Shown here: positions 18,106 through 26,176 of the stretch, piece after piece | Layout of the letters: each line of letters starts with the position of its first letter | Position numbering within the stretch: the first letter of the stretch is position 1 | NCBI GenBank assembly: GCA_937876355.1 | Contig: CALFHN010000145.1 | Coordinates: forward strand, 1-64,000 | Source: an uncultured Bacteroidota bacterium | Lineage (GTDB): Bacteria > Bacteroidota > Rhodothermia > Rhodothermales > UBA10348 | Reading direction: 5' to 3' | Length of the DNA: 64,000 bases | The notes under the pieces: generated by a model | What the model was told of the DNA's origin: nothing | Database searches by the model: none | What the model saw: only the letters and a program-made list of their open reading frames with translations | Translations under genes and position numbers: made by a program

Positions 18106-18825
18106 TTGATTCGTCAAGCTGGCTTAAAACGGGGCATGTCCTGTTTAGACGTTGGATGTGGAGGAGGATCAGTTACTCTGGACTTAGCCCGACTCGTCGG
18201 CCCTAATGGCCGAGTCGTCGGAATGGATTTCGATGCTGTCAAGCTCGATTTAGCAAAACAACACGCAGCGGATAAGCACGTCGACAACGTGTTTTTTGTC
18301 GAGGCCGACGTAACTGAACTCGAGGATATTAATACCTACGACTTCGTTTACGCCCGGTTTTTACTCTCCAACCTAAAAGAGCCTGATGTTATGCTCGCCA
18401 AAATGGCAGCGGCATTAAAGGCTAAGGGTGTGTTGGTGATTGAAGATGTCGACTATAGGGGCCACTTCTCGTATCCACAAAATGATGCTTTTGATAGATA
18501 TGTTGAACTATATCAACAGCTTGGAAGCAAACATGGAACCAATCCAAACATTGGATGCGAAATCCCTCTTATGATGGCGGATGCAGGCCTTATCGACGTG
18601 GAAATGTTGTTAGCCGACCTGGTTTTTGACAAAGGAGATGGCAAGACGACGAGCAAAATTACGCTTGACTCTATTGCCAAGGCCGTAATAAAAGATGGAT
18701 TGGCCACTAAGGCTGAAATGACCCGTCTAGGCGAGGAGCTCGATAAGTTTGTAAAAAGTAAACGCACCTTAATGAGCATGCCCCGCATCTTTCAGGTATG
18801 GGGTACAAAGGTAAAAGTTAAGTAG
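18106..18825 (+). CDS. Class I SAM-dependent methyltransferase (start uncertain)
   Basis: The 239-aa ORF from TTG 18106 has the Rossmann motif I CLDVGCGGGSV, the acidic residue of motif II (VVGMDFD), ADVTEL, and a C-terminal helical part that ends VWGTKVK. It is a small-molecule methyltransferase of the Methyltransf-31/25 type. The family-conserved N-terminus continues upstream in the same frame without a stop back to 18000: NYVIEGGEAGYKRFRLIS, then VLKPTTLN. No ATG, GTG or TTG precedes it. The best-placed codon is ACG 18019, with CGAGGGT about seven bases before it. Either a non-canonical start is used or an ATG has mutated. Substrate unknown. Confidence 0.82.
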   Translation: MIRQAGLKRGMSCLDVGCGGGSVTLDLARLVGPNGRVVGMDFDAVKLDLAKQHAADKHVDNVFFVEADVTELEDINTYDFVYARFLLSNLKEPDVMLAKMAAALKAKGVLVIEDVDYRGHFSYPQNDAFDRYVELYQQLGSKHGTNPNIGCEIPLMMADAGLIDVEMLLADLVFDKGDGKTTSKITLDSIAKAVIKDGLATKAEMTRLGEELDKFVKSKRTLMSMPRIFQVWGTKVKVK

Positions 18826-18839
18826 ATCTACTTCAGATC

Positions 18840-19524
18840 TCATTCAAACAAAGTCGCTTGTTTTGTACCAGTCTCCAGAGCGAGCAACATCCTCTTCCGG
18901 TGCAATCCTCCCCCATATCCCGTTAGCGACAACATCGGACCCAAGGGTGTCATTATTCGGTCCAAATACACAACGGTTGAGTCTTTGGTTGTGCTGGCCG
19001 CAAAGCCGGTAAATTTTTTGATCGCATCAGTGAATCCCGCCATTGATTCGTAACCAACGTCAAATGCCGTTCCCGTGACGCTATTCCCGTTTTTCATATT
19101 TCCCAAGGCTTTTCCAAGGCGCCTTGCTCGGCTATATGCATGAAAGGTCATTCCATAGTGTGACCTGAACCATCTTTCTAGTCCGCTCCGGTTCGATATT
19201 TAACACTCTTAAGTCTTGATCTCTCCATCGAAAGGCTGGGTCTTCGTCAACCTTACCAAGAAGCTCTTCCACCCAATTCGGAGCTGCATCAAGGTTCTCG
19301 AGGGGTTTACACCGCTTGCTCGGACGAAAACCGCCATCCAAAGCATCTTTTACCGTTTTAAAAAAGGTAACGTTTTCGGGTTTGGGTTTGGGTTTGCGGG
19401 CTGAACAGGTCGGACGGCAAAAAATACCAGTCGTATAAACCCCCGTAATAAATATACCTTCATACGAGGCATCGCTATTCGTAAACGCGCGAATCATTTC
19501 TGACTGCGAAGGAAGCTCAAGCAT
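18840..19524 (-). pseudogene. ada: Ada-type methylation response regulator, frameshifted and truncated
   Basis: The N-terminal frame (19132-19524) matches the Ada metal-binding domain (GIFITGVYTTGIFCRPTCSARKP, GFRPSKRCKP). The helix-turn-helix region then begins, but the frame slips near 19178-19185. The next frame (18840-19151) resumes exactly where the first fails, with RWFRSHYGMTFHAY read across the slip and RARRLGKALG, TGTAFDVGYESMAGF after it. The methyltransferase domain starts (TPLGPMLSLTG) but stops after some 30 residues, without the PCHR active-site region. One of the four zinc Cys is Ser (GFRPS where GFRPC is usual). Ada normally repairs alkylated DNA and activates repair genes. 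This copy is broken at several points. Confidence 0.85.
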
Positions 19525-19626
19525 GTTTTACCAATCTTTCGAATGATTTCTATCAGAGAAAATCGTTCTTATCGGGCGATCTCGCCACCGCTAAATCAAC
19601 ATAGAACTCTAAATTATCCAACTGAA

Positions 19627-20883
19627 TCAATCAGGCAGCGCCGCCCCTGACTTGGAATGGAGGGTTTCTTTCATGACCATACTGGAAATGATTCCTGATG
19701 TGGCAGTTAGTACTGCAATGGTACCGATGGCCCATTCTAGCCCGAATACATCTGAAAGGAACCCTGCAAGCAGCGCTCCAATAACATAACCACCGTCTCG
19801 CCAAAGTCGGTACACGCCAATCGAGGTGGCGCGCCAATTCGGGTGAACCACGTCTCCGATGGCCGCAAGAAGCGTTGGATAAACAAATGCAGTGCCAATA
19901 CCCAACAGAATCATAGATGTGGCCAGTATCACGAACGAGTGCCCAGTCATGAGGAGGCCAATTCCAGCAGCTTGAATCAACATCCCTGAAACAATCAAAG
20001 GTTTTCGACCGATCCTGTCCGACCATACACCAGTTCCCAATTGTCCCAACCCCCAAATCGCAGGGTAAAGCGCTGCTAAAAGACCAATTTCCTTAAGTCC
20101 CAGCCCCAAACTAGCATAATAGATAGGAAAAAGGCCCCACACCATGCCGTCGTTGAGATTGTTCACGAGGCCGGCCTGACTCACCGAAAACAAATTCGGA
20201 TTCTCCCAACTGGTCATGCGAAATATTCGGACGAAACTAGGCCTGCCAACAGGATCGGTTTCTTCGAATTGTCGTGCTTCTAACTCAGCATGACCCCTCG
20301 TTTCCTTTACGAAAAAGACGGTTAGAAACAAGCCTAACAGAGCAAAAGCGACACCCAAATAGAAGGGATGTGGTCTTATTGAATACGCAGCGGCAATGTA
20401 ACCGGAGGCGAGGGCAGCAAGGGAAACGGCGACATATCCTGCCGACTCGTTGAGGCCCATCGCAAGGCCTCTTTGTTTGGGTCCTACGAGGTCAATTTTC
20501 ATCACTACGGTACTCGACCAAGCGAGCCCTTGATTTATTCCCAACAAAAGATTTGCTGCAACAATCCAAGACCAAGACGGAGCCCACATAATCAACAATG
20601 GAACTGGAATCCCAACCAACCATCCTGCAATCAACACGTTTTTTCGACCAAATCGATCGGCCCAGGTGCCCGCGAAGAGGTTGGCGATAGCCTTTGCCAA
20701 TCCGAAAGTGCCAATGAATGACAATATGGCCATTTTTGAGGCGATGCTGAATTCATCCTCAGCTAGAACCGGCAAAATGGCCCGCTCTAGACCCACCATC
20801 GCCCCCACAAAGGCATTCACCACAACCAGAAGCGAAAATTGCTGCCAGTTTTCTGATAGTCCGAGTTTTATTTCTGGAGGCAC
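19627..20883 (-). CDS. Major facilitator superfamily transporter
   Basis: The 418-aa inner-membrane protein has twelve predicted helices. The MFS signature between helices 2 and 3 is seen as GTWADRFGRKNVLIAG, and its repeat in the second half as GVWSDRIGRKPLIVSG. A cytoplasmic loop of about 45 residues (KETRGHAELEARQFEE and onward) separates the halves. The PTLLAAIGDVVHPNWRATSIG segment resembles drug or sugar exporters of the MFS-1 family. The substrate cannot be told. It is monocistronic, divergent from the small membrane protein gene. Confidence 0.9.
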   Translation of the reverse strand: MPPEIKLGLSENWQQFSLLVVVNAFVGAMVGLERAILPVLAEDEFSIASKMAILSFIGTFGLAKAIANLFAGTWADRFGRKNVLIAGWLVGIPVPLLIMWAPSWSWIVAANLLLGINQGLAWSSTVVMKIDLVGPKQRGLAMGLNESAGYVAVSLAALASGYIAAAYSIRPHPFYLGVAFALLGLFLTVFFVKETRGHAELEARQFEETDPVGRPSFVRIFRMTSWENPNLFSVSQAGLVNNLNDGMVWGLFPIYYASLGLGLKEIGLLAALYPAIWGLGQLGTGVWSDRIGRKPLIVSGMLIQAAGIGLLMTGHSFVILATSMILLGIGTAFVYPTLLAAIGDVVHPNWRATSIGVYRLWRDGGYVIGALLAGFLSDVFGLEWAIGTIAVLTATSGIISSMVMKETLHSKSGAALPD

Positions 20884-21044
20884 TCTTCTGGATGAATTAT
20901 TTGATCGGAACTACGAGCATTCGCTCACTTTCGGCTACCATATTACGAACAAACAGGATGATAGACCCGTCCTTGGAGAATCAAGAACGGTGGACTAAAA
21001 ACTTCATGTCTCTTCAAAAATCCTTATCTCAGTAAGCAACCATC

Positions 21045-21060
21045 TGACCTGGGCAGGTCA
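21045..21060. promoter_or_regulatory. Operator-like palindrome TGACCT-N4-AGGTCA
   Basis: TGACCTGGGCAGGTCA is a perfect inverted repeat with 6-bp arms and a 4-bp spacer. It lies about 145 bp before the small membrane protein gene and 160 bp before the MFS gene. The regulator is unknown. Confidence 0.35.
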
Positions 21061-21090
21061 CATATAAAAGGTATATTAGGGACTCGCACG

Positions 21091-21115
21091 ACTGTTTGAA
21101 GTAATTTAAAACAGT
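21091..21115. promoter_or_regulatory. Inverted repeat ACTGTTT-N11-AAACAGT
   Basis: Two perfect 7-bp arms are separated by an AT-rich 11-bp spacer. The arrangement suits a dimeric repressor or activator. It lies about 75 bp upstream of ATG 21190. Confidence 0.3.
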
Positions 21116-21189
21116 TACTTTCTGGAGTGCGGGTGCTTGCTCGCCGCACATCACCTGCCTTTATACATCCTCTGATTTGGGAAAAACAT

Positions 21190-21414
21190 ATGACTAGATT
21201 TGGAAGCCCCTTTCAAAATGGAACCCTGAGTTCATTGATTTTGGGAATCGGACTAGTCTTAGCAATGAGTTATTTTTATCTCGCATCTCCTGTCAAGAAG
21301 CCTGTGTTCTTGGTTCTGATTATTCTTGCTATTCTATCAACAATCGGATCGTACTACCGGTACCAAAACCTCAGACGTCAGAGCAGAAACAAATTTCCCA
21401 ATGGCGCTGATTAA
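21190..21414 (+). CDS. Small two-helix membrane protein
   Basis: I start at ATG 21190 (MTRFGSPFQNG), not the GTG at 21127, because the upstream residues have no membrane or signal sense. The 74-aa product has two hydrophobic helices (SSLILGIGLVLAMSYFYLA and PVFLVLIILAILSTIGSYY) joined by a short loop with two Lys. A basic tail (RRQSRNK) follows. I do not recognise the family. It could be an inner-membrane accessory or stress protein. Confidence 0.5.
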   Translation: MTRFGSPFQNGTLSSLILGIGLVLAMSYFYLASPVKKPVFLVLIILAILSTIGSYYRYQNLRRQSRNKFPNGAD

Positions 21415-21768
21415 CTAAGAGAACGATGTCTTGTCGGAATGCCTAACAAAGTATATTCCTGAGGCCTCCGACCGGACGATGCGTGCAAAGCTGCGTTGAG
21501 ATGGTCAACGTGTTTTTGGCGATTGTTACGAAATGGGTCACAGAGAACGGCACGACATCCTGATCCATTTGATAGGCATGGATTTCGCAGAGAAACGCGT
21601 CCCGTTCAAATTCGCTGCATTGGTTTCCAAGTAATTCAGAAACCGTTGTGATGACTCCAAAATTACGGTTGAAATACTCTGCTTTTTCTTCTAGGCCAAA
21701 AAAACCACTCCCTTCGTCTGCTTGGTCTTTTTGTTTGCCCCTTTCAAACAAGTTTGACGGGTCTAAAC
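21415..21768. other. Region without a supported gene
   Basis: The only ORF of note is 21443-21784 on the minus strand (113 aa, GTG start). It begins inside the tRNA terminator hairpin and has no ribosome site or recognisable domain. I see nothing else here. Confidence 0.4.
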
Positions 21769-21806
21769 AAAAAAACCCACTCACTGCATGAGTGAGTGGG
21801 TTTTTT
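21769..21806 (-). terminator. Terminator of tRNA-Ser
   Basis: CCCACTCACT and AGTGAGTGGG form a 10-bp stem with a 5-nt loop, extended by A/T pairs. Read on the minus strand it ends in TTTTTTT, starting five bases after the tRNA 3' end. Confidence 0.85.
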
Positions 21807-21810
21807 CTTG

Positions 21811-21899
21811 CGGAGGAGGAGGGATTCGAACCCTCGGTACCCTATAAAAGGTACGCAGGTTTAGCAAACCTGTGGTTTCAGCCACTCACCCACCCCTCC
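21811..21899 (-). tRNA. tRNA-Ser (GCT)
   Basis: Read on the minus strand, the acceptor stem GGAGGGG pairs with CTCCTCC (one G-T pair). The anticodon stem-loop is CAGGT-TTGCTAA-ACCTG with anticodon GCT. A long variable arm follows (GTACC..GGTAC), as in class II tRNAs, and the T-arm is GAGGG-TTCGAAT-CCCTC. The discriminator is G. The full CCA end is not encoded. Confidence 0.95.
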
Positions 21900-21921
21900 G
21901 GGGCCGATGCTGAATGAATTG

Positions 21922-21939
21922 ACGCCTAGGCGTTTTTTT
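21922..21939 (+). terminator. Possible small terminator-like palindrome
   Basis: The 12-bp palindrome ACGCCTAGGCGT is followed at once by a T7 run on the plus strand. The stem could only be four pairs with a 4-nt loop. No plus-strand gene lies just upstream, so its role is doubtful. Confidence 0.25.
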
Positions 21940-22115
21940 CAGGCAAGACTTAAAAATACGCAGATTGCGGTCCTGCGTCAACGAAGAGAACATCAATTTA
22001 TTCAGTAGCTCTGAATCTTATGCCAAATGTATGGTTTTCTCCGCTAATTAAAGGCCGCTAAAGGTGTGAACAGCACCGTACGAGTCGCTCAAAAGCCGAT
22101 TTGAGAATGAAACGA

Positions 22116-22952
22116 TTACAGCGCGAATGCCAGCACACGGCTTGGACCACCGCTGGCCCCCGCGATTTTGGGTACTCCGACCATAACCGTTGCCCCTGAA
22201 ACCGGCAATTCACTCAAATTGGCCACACTTTCAATCCCCCACCTGTTGCTAGGCAGCCACTGGAAATGAGCTGCAAAATCTGGTGACGGCCCGAAGTCCA
22301 AACTCAAGGTGTCGGACATGATGCCGACGACATCCTTTTCTTCCATCATGTAGTCAATCGCCTCTAGGTGGAAACCTGGAAAATGCATAACTCCAGCGTC
22401 ATCGGCATTCCTGAAACGAGTCCCGTCCATTACGTATGCATCCCAACCACTATTCATAGCCACAATCGCTCCGGCCGGAAGTGGGCCGTACACCGATTCC
22501 CATGCCTTAATGTCGTCGGGAGTAACTTGAGCATCTGCATTTTCAGTCGCTCTAGCCCTAATGTCTATCACAGCGAGTGCCCCGACCAATTTGGACACGG
22601 GTATGGTGTCGGCCGTCTGGGATCCATCAAAATGAAATGGAGCATCCATATGAGTTCCTGTATGCTCATTTATGGTCCACTGATTCAGATTGAAACCCGA
22701 CTCAGCAGCTGAATACAGGGACTCTATTTTGAGTTGGGATGGTCCGAAATAGGTCGGAAAATCTTCTCTGAGAGTGTGAGTAAGGTCTACGATGCGGTTA
22801 TAGTTTATGGTCTTCGAAACAGGTGACTCCGTAACGTTCACACCAGTACAACCAGCCAAAGCCCCGGCCGCGGTCACCATTGAAGCGCTCTTTAAAAACG
22901 ATCGGCGGCTAAGGGATCTGACTATCTGTTCGTGGCAAGCGGGTACACACAT
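22116..22952 (-). CDS. Cyclase-family (kynurenine formamidase-like) metal-dependent hydrolase, Tat-exported
   Basis: The 278-aa product has a twin-arginine signal (LSRRSFLKSASMVTAAGALAGC), which suggests export folded and possibly lipidated at the Cys of AGC. The mature domain is of the cyclase/KynB type: RIVDLTHTL, the metal-binding motif NEHTGTHMDAPFHF and a C-terminal GVPKIAGASGGPSR-like segment. Known members hydrolyse N-formylkynurenine, isatin or arylformamides with Mn or Zn. It lies 34 bp after ilvE and likely belongs to one unit with it and the CMD-family gene. The substrate is not clear. Confidence 0.87.
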   Translation of the reverse strand: MCVPACHEQIVRSLSRRSFLKSASMVTAAGALAGCTGVNVTESPVSKTINYNRIVDLTHTLREDFPTYFGPSQLKIESLYSAAESGFNLNQWTINEHTGTHMDAPFHFDGSQTADTIPVSKLVGALAVIDIRARATENADAQVTPDDIKAWESVYGPLPAGAIVAMNSGWDAYVMDGTRFRNADDAGVMHFPGFHLEAIDYMMEEKDVVGIMSDTLSLDFGPSPDFAAHFQWLPSNRWGIESVANLSELPVSGATVMVGVPKIAGASGGPSRVLAFAL

Positions 22953-22985
22953 AGCGGTTTGGGATTAGGTGAAAAGCGATCTCTA

Positions 22986-23903
22986 TTAAGAATAGACAGG
23001 TGTTAGCCAGTCCATATATTTTTCAACTTTTCCGGTCACCACTTTTTGGTAGTGATTCAGCAAGCTTTGCGCAATGGGACCCGCATTGCCGTCCCCAACC
23101 AGTCGGTGATCAATTTTTCCAATAGCGGCAACACCCACTCCTGTTCCGCAGAAAAATGCTTCGTCTGCGAGATACAGCTCAGATCGGTCGATGCTACGCT
23201 CTACGACTTCGAGGCCAAGGTCTTCTCGGCCAAATTGAATGATCGATTTACGGGTAATGCCTTCCAACACGTTGTCGGTAATTGGCGGCGTGATAAGTAC
23301 ACCATCGCGAACCATAAACAAATTGGCTGCACTTGCCTCGGAAACGTGGCCGTCCTGCGTTAATACCAACGCTTCATCGAATCCGTTCATCACGGCCTCC
23401 GTTTTTGCCAAGGCGCTGTTGATGTACGTTCCGGAGATTTTACCGCGAGCAGGAATCGCATTATCATCGACCCGCCGCCAAGAACTGAAGCCCACGCTCA
23501 GGGCACCTTCCTTTTTGATGTAATGGCCCACTGGCTGACTGTAAATGGCAATTTTGTCGGTAGAGTCGTGTAGTTGAACGCGGAAAACGCCATCGTCTTT
23601 ATAAATGATGGGCCGAATATATACGTTCTGACGCCAGCTTTCCTTTCGCAACAGGTCGGTCGTAATACCTATAAGTTCTGCATTGGAGTGTCCAATATCA
23701 CTCATCAGAAACTTAGCGCTATTTAAAAGCCTTTTGTAATGCTCGCCTGCTCTAAATATGTAAAGCTGCTCCCGTTCCTCGTTCCAAAACGCCCGAATTC
23801 CGGCAAAACAGCCTATTCCATAATGAAAAGTAGTACAAGTAACACTAACGTGGGCATCGGCAATGGGCACGATGGCCCCGTCATGAAAGGCAAATTTGGT
23901 CAT
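22986..23903 (-). CDS. ilvE: Branched-chain amino acid aminotransferase
   Basis: The 305-aa fold-type IV PLP enzyme transaminates branched-chain 2-oxo acids with glutamate in the cytoplasm. It shows the N-terminal motif ALTFHYG-like TTFHYGIGCFAGIRAF, RMNGFDEALVL-like (MNGFDEALVLTQDGHVSEASAANLF), the lysine region KISGTYINSALAK and NVLEGITRKSI. The length is normal (about 300 aa). It lies 11 bp after the CMD-family gene in the same direction. D-amino-acid and 4-amino-4-deoxychorismate enzymes share the fold, but the motifs here favour IlvE. Confidence 0.9.
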   Translation of the reverse strand: MTKFAFHDGAIVPIADAHVSVTCTTFHYGIGCFAGIRAFWNEEREQLYIFRAGEHYKRLLNSAKFLMSDIGHSNAELIGITTDLLRKESWRQNVYIRPIIYKDDGVFRVQLHDSTDKIAIYSQPVGHYIKKEGALSVGFSSWRRVDDNAIPARGKISGTYINSALAKTEAVMNGFDEALVLTQDGHVSEASAANLFMVRDGVLITPPITDNVLEGITRKSIIQFGREDLGLEVVERSIDRSELYLADEAFFCGTGVGVAAIGKIDHRLVGDGNAGPIAQSLLNHYQKVVTGKVEKYMDWLTPVYS

Positions 23904-23914
23904 TACAGTGTGGT

Positions 23915-24310
23915 TTATTTTAGATATTCTGGATCAACCGGGACTTTCATTCCCGTGGCCATCCCGTTTGTTTGATGGGCCATTCCAATAAGGGCCATTA
24001 GTTCTTCGTACTGCCCAGCCGTCATTCCCTTTGCGACCGCATTAGCGGTGTGTGAATGAATACAGTAATCGCAGTTGTTAGCTACTGATACTGCAATATA
24101 GATCAATTCTTTAACCAAAGGATCTAACTCTCCTGGGGCAAAAACTTCTTTGATATCATTCCAAACCCGTTTTAAAGATGTCGGATGATTCGCCAAGGCC
24201 TTCCAAAAGTTATTGATGAAGTCCGTCTTCCGGACCGCCCTTATATCATCAAAAATCGCACGGACTTCGGGCGAGGCATCCTCGTATTCAATTAAGTTTA
24301 CTGTGGCCAC
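23915..24310 (-). CDS. Carboxymuconolactone decarboxylase / AhpD-like protein
   Basis: The 131-aa all-helical protein carries the redox motif VANNCDYCIHSHTA. The CxxC pair and the following His match the proton-relay active site of AhpD-type alkylhydroperoxidases. The N-terminal half (FDDIRAVRKTDFINNFWKALANHP) is typical of the short peroxidase-related branch. It probably works in the cytoplasm on peroxides. It is the first gene of a likely operon with ilvE and the cyclase gene. Confidence 0.85.
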   Translation of the reverse strand: MATVNLIEYEDASPEVRAIFDDIRAVRKTDFINNFWKALANHPTSLKRVWNDIKEVFAPGELDPLVKELIYIAVSVANNCDYCIHSHTANAVAKGMTAGQYEELMALIGMAHQTNGMATGMKVPVDPEYLK

Positions 24311-24469
24311 GTTTAATATTCCCCAGAATTCATGTGATGGACAGACCTTTCGCTCTTAGTGTACAACAAAATCAAAAATTATGCCCTCTTCATTAACACG
24401 AAGCACTGTTTTAAAAATCCAACGAACAATAGCCGATACCGGAAGCACGACTTACACCGGTGTTGAGAA

Positions 24470-25060
24470 ATGAAATATGGTCTTATCGTCCTCGTAATGG
24501 CCGTTTTTGGCATGGGCGAATACGCATTTGTTGAATACCACCCATTGCAACCCCATCAAAGGGTTTACAAGTTTCAAAAGCTTCCCATCGTGAAGCAAAT
24601 TGTTCTACATCAGGAAGAAGAGCTAGTAAGAAAAGCAATTGAAGGATCCGAGGATGGATCGTTACCAATTAGTTATGGCGGTGAAAGGATTTCTTGGACG
24701 CTGGTAGGGGAGTGGAAACAAGCCCGGAAAAAGGGGATCAAGCTGCGAAAATGGGCGGTGAGACATCTCAGAGAGATAAAAAAAGCTAAAAGTAATCTTC
24801 CAAGGATGATAGAACAGGCCGAAGGTGATGACCCTTCTGCCGCTGCCCAAATATTTTGGACCGCCAAAATGTTAGGCGATGCTGAGTTAAAAGAGAAGGC
24901 TGTTTCCCTTCTAAGGGATCATCCAACGCCCATCGAGAAATTTTACTATCAACTGTTCACGTCCGCTCCCGACAACTCGAGAAATGGAGTTGATTCGGCC
25001 TTAATGCACACACGAGTTGCCATCGAAAACTTGCGGAGCCCCTTTGCATCAGACGCGTAG
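24470..25060 (+). CDS. Hypothetical protein with signal/anchor and helical repeats
   Basis: I do not recognise this 196-aa protein. It begins with a short hydrophobic segment (YGLIVLVMAVFGMGEYAFV) that may be a signal anchor. A basic, helix-rich body follows (QEEELVRKAIEGSEDG, KQARKKGIKLRKWAVRHLREIKK). The part around AAAQIFWTAKMLGDAELKEKAVSLLRD looks like a single tetratricopeptide-type hairpin. It is monocistronic and divergent from the CMD-family gene. Confidence 0.6.
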   Translation: MKYGLIVLVMAVFGMGEYAFVEYHPLQPHQRVYKFQKLPIVKQIVLHQEEELVRKAIEGSEDGSLPISYGGERISWTLVGEWKQARKKGIKLRKWAVRHLREIKKAKSNLPRMIEQAEGDDPSAAAQIFWTAKMLGDAELKEKAVSLLRDHPTPIEKFYYQLFTSAPDNSRNGVDSALMHTRVAIENLRSPFASDA

Positions 25061-25195
25061 TTTAAGCTACAGACCGCGCAGAACGCCAACTCAATAACAT
25101 TGCTTCAGCAAAACGCTGCCAGGGGAAACAGGAAACGAATTGGATGATCGAGCAACTAAAGTCTGAAGGACTACTGAAATAAGACCAAGACTATA

Positions 25196-26119
25196 TCAAC
25201 CCGCTTCCATGGCGTCGGCGCCAGACGTGATCTCGATAAGTTCGGTTGTAATGGCGTCCTGACGGGCGCGATTGTATTTCAACTTCAGTTCCTTGAGCAG
25301 GTCTCCGGCATTGGTTGTCGCGTTGTCCATGGCCACCATGCGAGCGCCCTGTTCGGAAGCATTAGATTCTAGCAAAGCACGCCAGATCTGATAATTCAAG
25401 AACCGTGGGACCAGAATGTCCAAGATTTGGTCAACGCCTGGTTCGAAAATGGGATCATCCACATATTTCCCCGAGTCTTCCGACGTATCCGTCGTATCTG
25501 ATTCCATGACGGGGGTCAAAAACCGCTCCGATGGAATTGGAATGAACGGTTCCATGATCCGGTTTTGGGAAATCGTGTTCTTAAATTCGTTGTAGACAAC
25601 AAATACTTCGTCCCATTTGCCTTCCAAAAATCCGTCTTCGGCCACTGATGCAACTTCATCTGCGGTCGTAAAGGAAAGCTTATCGAACACACCTCGAAAA
25701 TCGCCAACCAATTGATAACCGCGCCGCTTGAAGTGGTCGTGACCTTTACGACCAACACACACTAAAAATAAGCGTCCACTATCACGGTGTGCTGCATATT
25801 TTTCGTTGATCGCCTGTTCAGCTAGCTTTGTAACATTGGAGTTGAAGGCTCCCGCCAATCCACGATCGGCAGTGATAATCACCAACAATACCTTATCTGG
25901 CGACTCACGCGGTTTAAACAGCGGATGAAGCGAGGTATCTATGTGGGATTTTAGCCGCGTAATGATCTCAGATATCTTGAACGAATACGGTCTAGTCGCA
26001 AATATATTCTCTTGAGCACGACGCAGTTTAGCGGCCGCAACCATTTTCATGGCCCGGGTTAGCTGCTGCGTGTTACCTACCGAGGTGATTCGGCTTCGTA
26101 AGTCTCGAAGGCTTGCCAT
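25196..26119 (-). CDS. atpG: ATP synthase F1 subunit gamma
   Basis: AtpG (307 aa) is the central rotor stalk of F1. The N-terminal helix MASLRDLRSRITSVGNTQQLTRAMKMVAAAKLRRAQ and the C-terminal RMVAMDNATTNAGDLLKELKLKYNRARQDAITTELIEI are both diagnostic. An acidic insertion (ESDTTDTSEDSGKYVDD) sits before the C-terminal helix. It is the last gene of this ATP synthase run. The beta and epsilon genes do not follow. Confidence 0.97.
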   Translation of the reverse strand: MASLRDLRSRITSVGNTQQLTRAMKMVAAAKLRRAQENIFATRPYSFKISEIITRLKSHIDTSLHPLFKPRESPDKVLLVIITADRGLAGAFNSNVTKLAEQAINEKYAAHRDSGRLFLVCVGRKGHDHFKRRGYQLVGDFRGVFDKLSFTTADEVASVAEDGFLEGKWDEVFVVYNEFKNTISQNRIMEPFIPIPSERFLTPVMESDTTDTSEDSGKYVDDPIFEPGVDQILDILVPRFLNYQIWRALLESNASEQGARMVAMDNATTNAGDLLKELKLKYNRARQDAITTELIEITSGADAMEAG

Positions 26120-26176
26120 AGTCTCAGGTGGATTGCGCTGTGATTAGAGTCCGAAAAGGATCGACTAATAAATGAG

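Larger units (their letters stand above)
20884..21189. other. Divergent intergenic region with two inverted repeats
   Basis: Some 306 bp separate the MFS gene from the small membrane protein gene. I see no gene in it. It holds two operator-like inverted repeats, listed separately, and must carry both promoters. Confidence 0.5.

Noticed and set aside
19631-20056. 141-aa minus-strand ORF inside the MFS gene
   Set aside because: An alternate frame of a clear MFS transporter; rich in Trp, Cys and His, as shadows often are.
21443-21784. 113-aa minus-strand ORF after the tRNA-Ser gene
   Set aside because: It begins with GTG inside the terminator hairpin, has no ribosome site and shows no signal peptide, repeats or recognised domain.
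21811-21899. An attachment site for an integrated element at the tRNA-Ser gene
   Set aside because: No integrase gene and no repeat of the tRNA 3' end was seen nearby.
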